Part shown: in pieces, positions 20,794 through 30,052 of the stretch
Layout: each line of letters begins with the position of its first letter
Numbering within the stretch: the stretch's first letter is position 1
From: Gammaproteobacteria bacterium
GTDB lineage: Bacteria; Pseudomonadota; Gammaproteobacteria; Pseudomonadales; Halieaceae
Assembly: GCA_003646415.1 (NCBI GenBank)
Contig: QNFS01000006.1
Span: 1 to 33,045 of the forward strand
Reading direction: 5' to 3'
Length of the DNA: 33,045 nt
Position numbers and translations under genes: made by a program
The notes under the pieces: model-generated
Database searches by the model: none
Told to the model about the DNA's origin: nothing
Seen by the model: the letters and a program-made list of their open reading frames with translations, nothing else

Positions 20794-21444
20794 ATGAATA
20801 AAAAACTGACTCTTGCCCTTACCAAGGGGCGTATTCTCAAAGAGACTCTGCCGCTGCTGGCCAGGGCCGGTATTGAGCCGCTGGAGGATGTCGGCACCAG
20901 CCGCAAGCTGGTGTTTGAAACCCGTCGCAGTGACGTACAACTGGTGATTATTCGTGGCACCGATGTGCCAACCTACGTGCGACATGGCGCTGCCGACATG
21001 GGCGTGGTAGGAAAAGATGTGCTGCTGGAGCATGGCGCCGAGGGTCTGTATGAGCCCCTGGATTTGGGTATTGCCCGTTGTCGATTGATGACCGCCGGGC
21101 CGGTGGGCTGGCAGGGTACGGGAGCGCGCATCAGGGTGGCGACCAAGTTTGTCAATATTACCCGTCGCTACTTTGCCCGCCAGGGGGTGCACGCTGAACT
21201 GATCAAACTGTACGGCGCCATGGAACTGGCGCCCATTATGAACCTGGCCGACCTGATTGTGGATATCGTGGATACCGGTAATACCCTGCGCGCCAATGGG
21301 ATGGCTCCGCTAGCGGAAATTGCCAGTATCAGCTCACGGCTGGTGGTGAATAAGGCGGCCATGCGTTCGCGGTACTCCACCATCGCGCAGCTTATCGATG
21401 ATCTGACAGAAATTGTTCAAGACAGTGAAAATGCAACGGCTTGA
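20794..21444 (+). CDS. hisG: ATP phosphoribosyltransferase (short form)
   Basis: [24 protein letters not shown]...[20 protein letters not shown]...[20 protein letters not shown]. Confidence 0.97.
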   Translation: MNKKLTLALTKGRILKETLPLLARAGIEPLEDVGTSRKLVFETRRSDVQLVIIRGTDVPTYVRHGAADMGVVGKDVLLEHGAEGLYEPLDLGIARCRLMTAGPVGWQGTGARIRVATKFVNITRRYFARQGVHAELIKLYGAMELAPIMNLADLIVDIVDTGNTLRANGMAPLAEIASISSRLVVNKAAMRSRYSTIAQLIDDLTEIVQDSENATA

Positions 21445-22735
21445 TACCACTCAAGCGGACTTCGAGGCGCGCCTGGCGCAACTGACAGCGTGGCAGGAAG
21501 ACCAGGATCCGTCTGTTGCCGATACGGTAGCGGCGATCATTGCCGATGTGTCAAGGCGCGGCGATGCCGCTGTGATGGGGTACACAGCTCGTTTCGACCA
21601 ACTGCAGGTGGCTGCGGTCGCTGATCTGGAGGTCTCCAGGGGCAGGTGGGCGGCGGCACTGGGCAAGATCAATCCGACCCACCGCCAGGCCCTGGAGCGC
21701 GCCGCCCACCGCGTGCGCAGTTACCACGAGCACCAGTTGCAGCGCAGCTGGCAGTATCATGACGAGTCGGGCAATCTGCTGGGTCAGCAAATTACCCCCC
21801 TGCAACGGGTGGGTATTTATGTGCCCGGGGGCAAGGCCAGCTATCCCTCTTCGGTGCTGATGAATGCGCTGCCAGCGAAGGTCGCGGGTGTACCAGAAAT
21901 TATTATGATGGTGCCGGCCCCGGCCGGTGAATTGAATGAGTTGGTGCTCGCCGCGGCCCATATAGCCGGGGTGGACAGGATGTTCACCATCGGCGGCGCC
22001 CAGGCTGTGGCCGCTCTGGCCAGTGGTACCGAGACCATACCCGCGGTGGACAAGATAGTGGGGCCGGGTAATATCTACGTGGCCACTGCCAAACGGCAGG
22101 TGTTCGGTCGGGTAGGTATTGATATGGTCGCGGGGCCCTCGGAGATTCTGGTGATTTGCGATGGCGGCACTGATCCGGACTGGGTCGCCATGGACCTGTT
22201 TTCCCAGGCCGAGCACGATGAAAATGCGCAGTCCTTATTGCTGTGCCCCGATAGCGCGTACCTGGATGCGGTGCACTCCAGTATAGAGCGCCTGCTGCCG
22301 GGTATGGACAGGGTGGATATTATCCGCTCCTCACTGACAACTCGCGGGGCAATGATTAAAACCCGTGACCTTGCCGACGCCATTGCTGTGAGCAATAACC
22401 TCGCGCCAGAGCACCTGGAACTGTCAGTGGCAGACCCCGAGAGCCTGCTGCCACTGGTGCAGCATGCCGGTGCGATTTTTATGGGGCCCCACACCTGTGA
22501 GTCTCTGGGAGATTATTGCGCCGGCCCCAACCATGTGCTGCCGACCTCCCGTACCGCCCGGTTTTCCTCTCCGCTGGGTGTTTATGACTTCCAGAAGCGC
22601 AGCTCTGTCATTATGTGCAGTGAGCGGGGTGTACAGGAGTTGGGTGGGGTGGCCTCGGTATTAGCCAGGGGGGAATCGCTGACCGCCCACGCGCGCAGCG
22701 CCGAGATGCGTCTCAAAGGCGGTGCAGCAGAGTGA
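21431..22735 (+). CDS. hisD: Histidinol dehydrogenase
   Basis: [39 protein letters not shown]...[39 protein letters not shown]; overlaps hisG by 14 nt. Confidence 0.98.
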   Translation: MQRLDTTQADFEARLAQLTAWQEDQDPSVADTVAAIIADVSRRGDAAVMGYTARFDQLQVAAVADLEVSRGRWAAALGKINPTHRQALERAAHRVRSYHEHQLQRSWQYHDESGNLLGQQITPLQRVGIYVPGGKASYPSSVLMNALPAKVAGVPEIIMMVPAPAGELNELVLAAAHIAGVDRMFTIGGAQAVAALASGTETIPAVDKIVGPGNIYVATAKRQVFGRVGIDMVAGPSEILVICDGGTDPDWVAMDLFSQAEHDENAQSLLLCPDSAYLDAVHSSIERLLPGMDRVDIIRSSLTTRGAMIKTRDLADAIAVSNNLAPEHLELSVADPESLLPLVQHAGAIFMGPHTCESLGDYCAGPNHVLPTSRTARFSSPLGVYDFQKRSSVIMCSERGVQELGGVASVLARGESLTAHARSAEMRLKGGAAE

Positions 22736-22743
22736 ACCCGGCT

Positions 22744-23853
22744 TTATTCGCCGCTTGACTGGCGCAGGGCGCCCACTACTGCTCTGAGCTCGAAACTCTG
22801 CGCGTCGCGCTGTACCGACACCGCCACGGTGTCCCCGGGCCGCAGCAGAGCGATGCGGTGCATGGTCAGCCTGCCGTCCCGTACCGGTTCGCCGTCGATA
22901 TGGGTGATAATGTCGTCTGGTCGCAAGCCGGCTTTGTGGGCCGGGCTGCCCTGTGCTACCGCCACCACGCGCAGTGCCTGGCCCAGTGCATCGGTTGTAG
23001 ATACAGTGCCAATGGGCTCTACACTAACGCCCAGCCAGCCTCTGATGACCTCGCCGTAATCGATAAGGTCCTGCATCACAAAAACCGCAAGATTCACCGG
23101 AATAGCCAGGCTGATGCCAATACCTGTGGCGGTGTTTGTTGCCTGGTTGGGGGCGGTATAGATGAGTGTGTTGATGCCCAGTAAACGCCCGCGGGTGTCA
23201 ATCAGCGCACCGCCAGAATTGCCCAGGTGAATGGTGGCATCGGTCTGGATGTAATCCTCGTAGGTGTTCTGCTGCAGGCCGTAGCGCCCCAGGGCGGAGA
23301 CAATGCCCTGGGTCACAGAATGCCCGAACCCCAGTGGATTGCCTATGGCCAGCACTACATCGCCGACCCGGGCCGTATTGGAGTCCCCCAATTTAATGGA
23401 CTGTAGCCCGGGCAGCTCTATTTGCAGTACCGCCAGGTCAGTGGCGGGGTCTGTGCCGATAACGACAGCATTGGCCGAGCGACCATCGTGCAGTAGCACC
23501 TGTATGGCGTCGGCTCCGGCAATCACGTGGTTGTTGGTCAGTATGTGGCCCCGTGCCGTCATGATGACCCCCGATCCGAGGGACTGCTCCAGGCGCTGAC
23601 GTTGCGGCGGGACAAACTTGCGGAAATACTTATCCTCCAGTAGCGGGTTGCGTCTGGTACTCACCAACTTGGCAGTATAGATATTGACCACCGACGGTGT
23701 GGCATCGCGCACGGCGAGGGCATAACTTACAGGTTCCTGGGCTAGCCCGCCAGCAGCTGGAATATTGGGCAACACCCAGCGATCCAGGATTAACAGGGCT
23801 GCCAGCAGGCCCGCAATTGCGGGCCATGTGATAAATTTCAGGCTGTCTTTCAT
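22744..23853 (-). CDS. DegS/AlgW-like trypsin-PDZ periplasmic serine protease
   Basis: N-terminal TM; GSGVIMTARGHILTNNHVIAGAD; TDLAVLQ; QTDATIHLGNSGGALIDTRGRLLGINT; single PDZ domain. Confidence 0.94.
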   Translation of the reverse strand: MKDSLKFITWPAIAGLLAALLILDRWVLPNIPAAGGLAQEPVSYALAVRDATPSVVNIYTAKLVSTRRNPLLEDKYFRKFVPPQRQRLEQSLGSGVIMTARGHILTNNHVIAGADAIQVLLHDGRSANAVVIGTDPATDLAVLQIELPGLQSIKLGDSNTARVGDVVLAIGNPLGFGHSVTQGIVSALGRYGLQQNTYEDYIQTDATIHLGNSGGALIDTRGRLLGINTLIYTAPNQATNTATGIGISLAIPVNLAVFVMQDLIDYGEVIRGWLGVSVEPIGTVSTTDALGQALRVVAVAQGSPAHKAGLRPDDIITHIDGEPVRDGRLTMHRIALLRPGDTVAVSVQRDAQSFELRAVVGALRQSSGE

Positions 23854-23941
23854 TGGGCGCCAGGTGTGTTGAGAGCATCTGGCACAGTACTTCTCCCTGA
23901 AACACCGGTTTATCGATATCTATAACCCGGTTTAGACGCGC

Positions 23942-24604
23942 TCAGGCGGCTTTTTCGGTTTCCTCTAAGCTTTTGGGGCCTTCGGGGCTTTCGGGGCTTT
24001 CGGGGCTTTCGGGGCTTTCGGGGCTTTCGAAGCTTTCGGGGCCTTCGAAGCTTTCGGGGCTTTCGAGGCTTTCGGGGCTTTCGAGGCTTTCGGGGCTTTC
24101 GAAGCTTTCGGGGCTTTCGAAGCTTTCGGGGCTTTCGAAGCTTTCGGTGCCTTCGAAGCTTTCGGGGCTGGACTCAGTTGGTTCCCGCTCCAGGCCAAAC
24201 TCCTCGTTGAGCATGCCCTTTTCGTCGGGGGATGTCTTGGGGGCGTAGTCCAGGGGGGGGTGAATGTCTGCCAGAGCTGCGGGGATCTCCGCCATGTTCC
24301 GTCCATCATCAAGACGATCCAGCGAGACCGGACCCTCACCCTGACAGAGGGTGGCGGCACCCTTAGCGAGGTGGTCGTGCACATCCCGGTAGCTTTCAGT
24401 CAAGTTGTTGAGGAGCTTGGCGGTATCTGTGAAATGCTCGACTACCTCATCCTCATAGCCTTTCTTATCCTGCAATGTTTGGTCAAGTTTGCTTTCTACG
24501 TCCCGATATCTTTGCCCCCCCGGTGATGTGCGCAGACCGAATAATACCCCTATTCCCAGACCCACGATGAGCACGACGGTGCCCGACCCGATCAAGGTTC
24601 CCAT
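23942..24604 (-). CDS. yhcB: YhcB/ZapG family (DUF1043) membrane protein with repetitive acidic C-terminal tail
   Basis: MGTLIGSGTVVLIVGLGIGVLFGLRTSPGGQRYRDVESKLDQTLQDKKGYEDEVVEHFTDTAKLLNNLTESYRDVHDHLAKGA, next to degS-like and zapE; start codon uncertain (GTG upstream possible). Confidence 0.85.
   Translation of the reverse strand: MGTLIGSGTVVLIVGLGIGVLFGLRTSPGGQRYRDVESKLDQTLQDKKGYEDEVVEHFTDTAKLLNNLTESYRDVHDHLAKGAATLCQGEGPVSLDRLDDGRNMAEIPAALADIHPPLDYAPKTSPDEKGMLNEEFGLEREPTESSPESFEGTESFESPESFESPESFESPESLESPESLESPESFEGPESFESPESPESPESPESPEGPKSLEETEKAA
23969..24170. repeat. 9-nt tandem repeat array (coding strand GAAAGCCCC / GAAAGCTTC variants) inside yhcB
   Basis: Read directly: tttcggggc / tttcgaagc / tttcgaggc units; encodes (E-S-P/F/L)n. 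Confidence 0.95.
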
Positions 24605-24785
24605 GTCAATCACAACTGATTCCACAAATACTACCTCATGTTGATACCACAAAGACGGCGAGTATACTCCTAAAGTCGTGCGGACTGGTAGTGGTTTGTG
24701 TGTCGTGCAGGTGATATTGCCAATGGCGGAGCCTCTGGGTAAAGTGTGCCGCTGGCAAGTAACCCGGGACGGGACAGCCCTCCAC

Positions 24786-25886
24786 ATGACGACACCCTGG
24801 CAGCGCTATCAGGCAGACCTGCAGCGCGAGGACTTTTCCCACGACCCCGCCCAGGAGCAGGCAGTGCGCCTGTTGCAGGATCTGTTCGAGCGGCTGGTCG
24901 CGCGCCGCCAGAGACGTAGCGCGGGCATGCTGAGGTGGTTGTGCGGGTTACGTGGTGACAAGCCTGAACCTGAAATCGGTTTGTATTTTTGGGGTGGCGT
25001 GGGCCGGGGTAAGACTTACCTGGTCGATACGTTCTATGACTGTCTGCCGTTTCAGCAAAAGATGCGTGTCCATTTTCATCGCTTTATGCAGCGTGTTCAC
25101 GCTGAGTTGAATAGCCTTGAAGGCGAGAAAAACCCACTGGAAATTGTCGCGGATCGGCTTGCCGACGAGGCCACCATAATTTGCTTCGACGAGTTCTTTG
25201 TGACGGATATCGGCGATGCGATGATCCTGGGAGGCCTGATGGAGGGGCTCTTCGCCCGCGGCGTAACCCTGGTGGCGACCTCCAATATTATGCCTGCAAA
25301 GCTGTACGAGAACGGCTTGCAGCGTCAGCGCTTCCTGCCGGCGATCGCGCTGGTGGAAAAATACACCAAAGTGGTGAATGTGGATGCCGGCGTTGATTAC
25401 CGGTTGCGCACCTTGCAACAGGCCGAGTTGTACCATTTTCCGTTGGATGAGGGGGCCGACGAGAGCTTGCAGGACAGTTTCAACCGCCTGGCGCCACAGC
25501 CGGGAAAGCATTGGGAGCGGCTTCAGATTAATGGCCGCTACCTGACCTGCCGTTGTGTTGCGGACGATGTGGCCTGGTTTGATTTTGCAGAATTGTGCGA
25601 TGGCCCCCGCTCCCAGAATGACTATATCGAACTGGCCCGTATTTTCCACGCGGTGCTGATATCCGGGGTGCCGGAGTTTGTGCCGGGCAAGGATGACCAG
25701 GCCCGCCGCTTCGTCAGCCTGGTCGACGAGTTCTATGACCGCAACGTCAAACTGGTGCTGGCTGCGGCCAAACCCGTGCTGGAGTTGTACGGCGGTAGCC
25801 GGCTGGAGTTTGAGTTCCAGCGGACTGTATCGCGGCTGCAGGAGATGCAGTCTTACGAGTATCTGGCTCGGGAGCATAAGCCCTAG
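24786..25886 (+). CDS. zapE: Cell division protein ZapE (AFG1-like ATPase)
   Basis: MTTPWQRYQADLQREDFSHDPAQEQAVRLLQDLFERL...GLYFWGGVGRGKTYLVDTFYDCLPFQQKMRVHFHRFMQRVH...IICFDEFFVTDIGDAMILGGLMEGLF; start placed at internal Met. Confidence 0.95.
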   Translation: MTTPWQRYQADLQREDFSHDPAQEQAVRLLQDLFERLVARRQRRSAGMLRWLCGLRGDKPEPEIGLYFWGGVGRGKTYLVDTFYDCLPFQQKMRVHFHRFMQRVHAELNSLEGEKNPLEIVADRLADEATIICFDEFFVTDIGDAMILGGLMEGLFARGVTLVATSNIMPAKLYENGLQRQRFLPAIALVEKYTKVVNVDAGVDYRLRTLQQAELYHFPLDEGADESLQDSFNRLAPQPGKHWERLQINGRYLTCRCVADDVAWFDFAELCDGPRSQNDYIELARIFHAVLISGVPEFVPGKDDQARRFVSLVDEFYDRNVKLVLAAAKPVLELYGGSRLEFEFQRTVSRLQEMQSYEYLAREHKP

Positions 25887-26080
25887 TGTACCTCGTCACT
25901 CATAATGTAACATTCATAGCCTCCCAATTCGCCCGCTGTCGCGTTGCACCTCCCGGAAGCAGCGGAATGTAAGCGCCCCTGGGGACCGTGAATTTTATTT
26001 GATTTACCGCTTGAAATGGGCCCACCCTTTGATTAGTATTCGCTCCCTCGAAATTGGACTCCTCCAAGAGGCGGTTATTG

Positions 26081-26509
26081 ATGAAAACTTTTAGCGCCAA
26101 AGCAGAAGATGTCACCCGCGACTGGTTCGTGGTAGACGCTGCTGACAAGACCCTGGGTCGATTGGCGAGCGAGATCGCGCATCGTCTGCGTGGCAAGCAC
26201 AAGGCAGAATATACCCCTCACGTGGACACTGGTGACTATATCGTCGTGGTCAATGCCGAAAAAGTGCGGGTAACCGGCGCCAAGACAACCGATAAAATAT
26301 ATCACCACCACACCGGATACCCGGGTGGGTTGAAGTCGATATCCTTTGAGAAGTTGATCGACAAGGCCCCTGAACGGGTAATCCAGAGTGCGGTAAAAGG
26401 TATGTTGCCACGCAACTCCCTGGGGCGCGCCATGTTTAAAAAATTGAAGGTGTACGCCGGCGGTGAGCATCCACACACAGCGCAGCAGCCGCAAGCACTG
26501 AACATCTAA
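26081..26509 (+). CDS. rplM: 50S ribosomal protein L13
   Basis: [66 protein letters not shown]. Confidence 0.99.
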   Translation: MKTFSAKAEDVTRDWFVVDAADKTLGRLASEIAHRLRGKHKAEYTPHVDTGDYIVVVNAEKVRVTGAKTTDKIYHHHTGYPGGLKSISFEKLIDKAPERVIQSAVKGMLPRNSLGRAMFKKLKVYAGGEHPHTAQQPQALNI

Positions 26510-26521
26510 CGGATTTAATTT

Positions 26522-26914
26522 ATGTCAGCTACCCAATATTACGGAACCGGTCGTCGCAAGACTTCCACTGCCCGCGTTTTCCTGAAGAGCGGTGACGGCA
26601 GCATCACCATCAACAAGCGCCCGCTGGATCAATACTTTGGTCGCGAAGTGGCCCGTATGATCGTGCGTCAACCGCTGGAGCTTGTTGAATTGAAAGACAA
26701 ATTTGATATTAATGTGACAGTGGCGGGTGGTGGCAGTTTTGGCCAGGCCGGCGCTATCCGCCACGGTATTACACGTGCCCTGATGGAATACGACGAGTCC
26801 CTGCGGGGCGCCCTGCGCAGTGCCGGTTATGTGACCCGTGATGCCCGCGAAGTGGAGCGCAAGAAGGTTGGCCTGCGCAAGGCGCGTAAGCGCCCGCAGT
26901 ACTCAAAGCGTTAA
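26522..26914 (+). CDS. rpsI: 30S ribosomal protein S9
   Basis: [37 protein letters not shown]...[15 protein letters not shown]. Confidence 0.99.
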   Translation: MSATQYYGTGRRKTSTARVFLKSGDGSITINKRPLDQYFGREVARMIVRQPLELVELKDKFDINVTVAGGGSFGQAGAIRHGITRALMEYDESLRGALRSAGYVTRDAREVERKKVGLRKARKRPQYSKR

Positions 26915-26960
26915 GTTGGCGGTATCCCCGGTACCAGTGGGGCTGTCCAAAGAACCAGAA

Positions 26961-26993
26961 ACGCCCGGTTGCTTTGCAAACCGGGCGTTTTTA
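26961..26993 (+). terminator. Rho-independent terminator after rpsI
   Basis: ACGCCCGGTTGC-TTT-GCAAACCGGGCGT followed by TTTTATTT. Confidence 0.9.
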
Positions 26994-27014
26994 TTTGGTG
27001 GTGCGCCAGGGCAT

Positions 27015-27032
27015 GGCGGGAGTAATCCCGCC
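27015..27032. repeat. REP-like hairpin GGCGGGA-GTAA-TCCCGCC flanked by CTCCTAC
   Basis: Perfect 7-bp stem; reverse complement GTAGGAGGCGGGATTACTCCCGCCATG has REP-like character. Confidence 0.55.
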
Positions 27033-27192
27033 TCCTACCCGATCCAAAAACTCAGTGAAATCAAGGCGTTTTCCTTGTAACAACACGGCAAAATCATTAA
27101 CATTTGCACCTTTTTGAGAGGTGCGGTCCCGGTCGTTGATATCGGTCGTTGATAAATGGCCGCAATAGGATCTGTAATCCGGAGAGAAAAGC

Positions 27193-27325
27193 ATGAGCAG
27201 CGATGGCGTAAGCACCGGCAGGAGGCAATTCCTGACGGTGGCCACGAGCGTGATTGCTTTTTATCGCCCTGTTTACGGTGTTCGCATGGTTGCTCAATCG
27301 CGAGTACTGGAAAGACGTACACTAG
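27193..27325 (+). pseudogene. petABC deletion scar: 5' end of petA (Rieske protein) fused to 3' end of petC (cytochrome c1)
   Basis: Frame 1 from ATG 27193: MSSDGVSTGRRQFLTVATSVI (PetA N-terminus). Second frame ending at TAG 27323-27325: LLFIALFTVFAWLLNREYWKDVH* (PetC C-terminus). Lies between rpsI and sspA, where petABC normally sits. Confidence 0.85.
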
Positions 27326-27372
27326 TCGCCGCACTGCGGCATTTTCTGTAGAAAATAATTGAGGAATTCCTG

Positions 27373-28005
27373 ATGGGTGTAGTGGCAAGACGGTCTTCGA
27401 TGACATTTTTTTCTGATAGCACAAGTCATTACAGTCACCGTGTGCGTATTGTTCTGGCCGAGAAAGGGGTCACAGTGGAAATGATAGAGGCGAACGCGGC
27501 TCACCCACCGGTGGAGTTGGCTGATCTCAATCCCTACAACAGCTTGCCCACTCTGGTGGACAGGGACTTGGTATTGTACGAGTCCAAGGTGATGATGGAG
27601 TACCTGGATGAGCGTTTTCCACACCCGCCCCTGTTGCCGGTATACCCCGTGGCCAGAGCTGAGAGTCGCCTGTACATCCACCGCATCGAGAAAGACTGGT
27701 GCGCCCTGGTGGATGCGATCCAGCACACGCGCAGTGAAAATGTGGTTAAGAAATCCACCAAGGAATTACGCGATAGTATTATGGGCATAGCGCCTATTTT
27801 TGTTGAAAAGCCGTTCTTTATGAGTGACGAATTCACCCTCGTGGATTGCTGCATCGCACCCATCCTGTGGCGCCTGCCGTTCCTGGGGATAGACATCCGT
27901 TCCAGCAAGCAATCCAAGCCGCTGCTGACCTATATGGATGTCCTGTTCAACCGGGAGTCCTTCCAGGAGAGCCTGTCTGAGCAGGAGCGGGAAATGCGCC
28001 TTTAG
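27373..28005 (+). CDS. sspA: Stringent starvation protein A
   Basis: [83 protein letters not shown]...SLVDCC-like block [20 protein letters not shown]. Confidence 0.97.
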   Translation: MGVVARRSSMTFFSDSTSHYSHRVRIVLAEKGVTVEMIEANAAHPPVELADLNPYNSLPTLVDRDLVLYESKVMMEYLDERFPHPPLLPVYPVARAESRLYIHRIEKDWCALVDAIQHTRSENVVKKSTKELRDSIMGIAPIFVEKPFFMSDEFTLVDCCIAPILWRLPFLGIDIRSSKQSKPLLTYMDVLFNRESFQESLSEQEREMRL

Positions 28006-28036
28006 GGCGCACTCCCCGTCGCTGTACCTTGTTGCT

Positions 28037-28423
28037 ATGACATCCAGTCGCCCCTATATTATGCGCGCACTCTATGAGTGGATCGTAGACAATGACTGTA
28101 CGCCCTATGTGCTGGTCGATGCGTCCGGCGAAGGCGTAATGGTGCCCCAGCAATTTGTGAAGGACGATCAAATCGTTCTCAATATCTCTCCCGGCGCGGT
28201 CATGGACCTGAATATCTCCAACGAAGCGGTGGTCTTCAACGGCCGTTTCGGTGGTGTGGCCACGGATGTCTTTGTGCCGGTTTCAGCGGTGGTGGGTATC
28301 TACGCCCGCGAGAATGGCCAGGGCATGGTATTTGAGCCTGAGGAGCCCACTGAGCCGCCGGATGATATGCCGCCGGAGCCGAGCAAGATCGAAGGGCGGC
28401 CCTCCCTTAAGATCGTCAAGTAG
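28037..28423 (+). CDS. sspB: Stringent starvation protein B (ClpXP adaptor)
   Basis: SSRPYIMRALYEWIVDNDCTPYVLVDASGEGVMVPQQFVKDDQIVLNISPGAVMDLNISNEAVVFNGRFGG. Confidence 0.96.
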   Translation: MTSSRPYIMRALYEWIVDNDCTPYVLVDASGEGVMVPQQFVKDDQIVLNISPGAVMDLNISNEAVVFNGRFGGVATDVFVPVSAVVGIYARENGQGMVFEPEEPTEPPDDMPPEPSKIEGRPSLKIVK

Positions 28424-28447
28424 CACTAAGGTAGTCGCCGGACTTCC

Positions 28448-29020
28448 CTAATCCACCAACTCAAACAAGCGCACCACCCGCTGCACACCGGAAATACCCG
28501 CTGTTTTATCGGAAACCCGCTGGGCTTCGGCGCGTGTGGCCAGGCCCATCAGGTAGACCACGCCGTTTTCAGTGACGACCTTGACACGGGTGCCCTCGCT
28601 GTCAGGACTGCCCAGCAACCAGGATTTCACCTTGGTGGTGATCCAGGTGTCGCTGGTGCGGGTCATCCCGGAGCTGGGAGAGGCAATTTCCAGCTCATTG
28701 TAGATTCGCCGGACACCATGGACCTTGCGTACCACCTCAGTAGCCCTGGCTTTCAGTTTTTCACTGCTGACCTGGCCCGCCAGGAGTACGTAACCGTTGT
28801 AGCACACGACCGTTATATGGGCGTCGTGGAAGGACTCATCGGCGGCGTGGATGTTCACCGTGGCTTTAGTTTCTATGTTGTCGTCTTCGAGCATTTGCCC
28901 CATGGTGCGTTCCACCGGCTCGTCTTCGATGGTGTCAACTTTCATGGTGGCGAGGAAACTGCCGCAGCCGGACAGGACGAGTGTGCCGCAGGTGAGCAGC
29001 ACTATGGAGAGTTGCCTCAT
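28448..29020 (-). CDS. BON-domain outer-membrane lipoprotein (DolP/YraP-like)
   Basis: Lipobox LVLSGCG; two BON-like repeats with VRRIYNELEI and VVTENGVVYLMGL; neighbour of SIS protein, yraN and lpoA. Confidence 0.9.
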   Translation of the reverse strand: MRQLSIVLLTCGTLVLSGCGSFLATMKVDTIEDEPVERTMGQMLEDDNIETKATVNIHAADESFHDAHITVVCYNGYVLLAGQVSSEKLKARATEVVRKVHGVRRIYNELEIASPSSGMTRTSDTWITTKVKSWLLGSPDSEGTRVKVVTENGVVYLMGLATRAEAQRVSDKTAGISGVQRVVRLFELVD

Positions 29021-29023
29021 GTT

Positions 29024-29620
29024 TTATTCCTGGTAGGTTCCGAACAGGCCGTGATCAATCAGTTCGCACAGGCAATGGATCGCCATGGTGTGCAGCTCCA
29101 CTATACGGGGTTGACGCCGGGTGTCGACACGCAGTTCCACATCTTGTGCGCGTATTAGCGTACTGAACTCGCTATCGCCGGTATTGGACAGTGCAACCAC
29201 GGTCATGTTCCTCTCGTGGGCTGCCTGTACGGCTCGCAACAGGTTGTTGGCGCCACCTGAACTATTGATGCACAGCAGGACATCACCGGCCTGGCCCAGT
29301 GCGCGCAATTGTCTGGAAAAAATATTGACAACACCGCTGGAGTGAGTGATGGCAGTGATACTGGCGCCATCACCCCCCAGAGTCAGCGCGGGGAGGGCTG
29401 GTCTTTCGTGTTCAAAGCGGCTCAGCAAGTTGCAGGTAAACAGTTGTGCCAGTGCCGCATCCACGCCATTGCCGCAGGCTATGATCTTGCGGTCTTCCAG
29501 CAGTGCCCGGGTCATTAATTGGCTGCCCCGCTCTATGGGTTCTGCCAGGTTGTCAACAGACAGAGCGATGGTCTCGATGGTGCTCTGGAAATTTTCAGCG
29601 ATAATAGGGTAATGGTCCAT
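29024..29620 (-). CDS. SIS-domain phosphoheptose isomerase-like protein (DiaA/GmhA family)
   Basis: ACGNGVDAALAQLFTCNLLSRFEHERPALPALTLGGDGASITAITH...LGQAGDVLLCINSSGGANNLLRAVQAAHERNMTVVALS. Confidence 0.9.
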   Translation of the reverse strand: MDHYPIIAENFQSTIETIALSVDNLAEPIERGSQLMTRALLEDRKIIACGNGVDAALAQLFTCNLLSRFEHERPALPALTLGGDGASITAITHSSGVVNIFSRQLRALGQAGDVLLCINSSGGANNLLRAVQAAHERNMTVVALSNTGDSEFSTLIRAQDVELRVDTRRQPRIVELHTMAIHCLCELIDHGLFGTYQE

Positions 29621-29656
29621 TCAGTCTGTTCCGACTATTTTATGTTAGCGCTTATG

Positions 29657-30016
29657 TCAGGCGGTAAAGGCGCTGCGAATCCAGTGAATTTCGGGGCTGG
29701 TTGTGGATTGTCGCGGCTCGAAGGCAATCACGTCAAATCTGCAGGGCATATTCGCCAGGCCCGGGTGGCGCTGCAGGAACAACTGCGCAGTGCGCAAGAT
29801 ACGCAGTTGCTTGCGCCTGTCCACCGAGGCGGCGGCACTGGCAAAGTAGCGGTTGTTGCGCGCCCTGACTTCGACAAATACCAGGGTGTTTTTGTCTTTT
29901 GCCACGATATCAATTTCGCCGGTTTTACCCTTGTAGTTGCGCACCAGTAATTGTAGGCCCTGGTCCTGTAGCCACTGTACTGCGCGGGTCTCATAATTGT
30001 CCCCCAGCGATTTCAT
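29657..30016 (-). CDS. yraN: YraN family (UPF0102) endonuclease-like protein
   Basis: YETRAVQWLQDQGLQLLVRNYKGKTGEIDIVAKDKNTLVFVEVRARNN. Confidence 0.93.
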   Translation of the reverse strand: MKSLGDNYETRAVQWLQDQGLQLLVRNYKGKTGEIDIVAKDKNTLVFVEVRARNNRYFASAAASVDRRKQLRILRTAQLFLQRHPGLANMPCRFDVIAFEPRQSTTSPEIHWIRSAFTA

Positions 30017-30052
30017 GGTGATACATCACACTGCTGTTTCCCGTAACAATGC

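Noticed and set aside
23965-24384. SKAPKASKAP-repeat ORF and plus-strand SGLSGLS ORF
   Set aside because: Alternate-frame readings of the 9-nt repeat in yhcB; upstream parts do not resemble a protein whereas the YhcB frame does.
24948-25877. 309-aa ORF antisense to zapE
   Set aside because: Shadow ORF; the plus strand encodes a clear AFG1-like ATPase and the antisense translation has no recognisable domain.
25887-26080. Possible L13 autoregulatory leader upstream of rplM
   Set aside because: Region is long enough, but I could not identify a specific structure or conserved motif from sequence alone.
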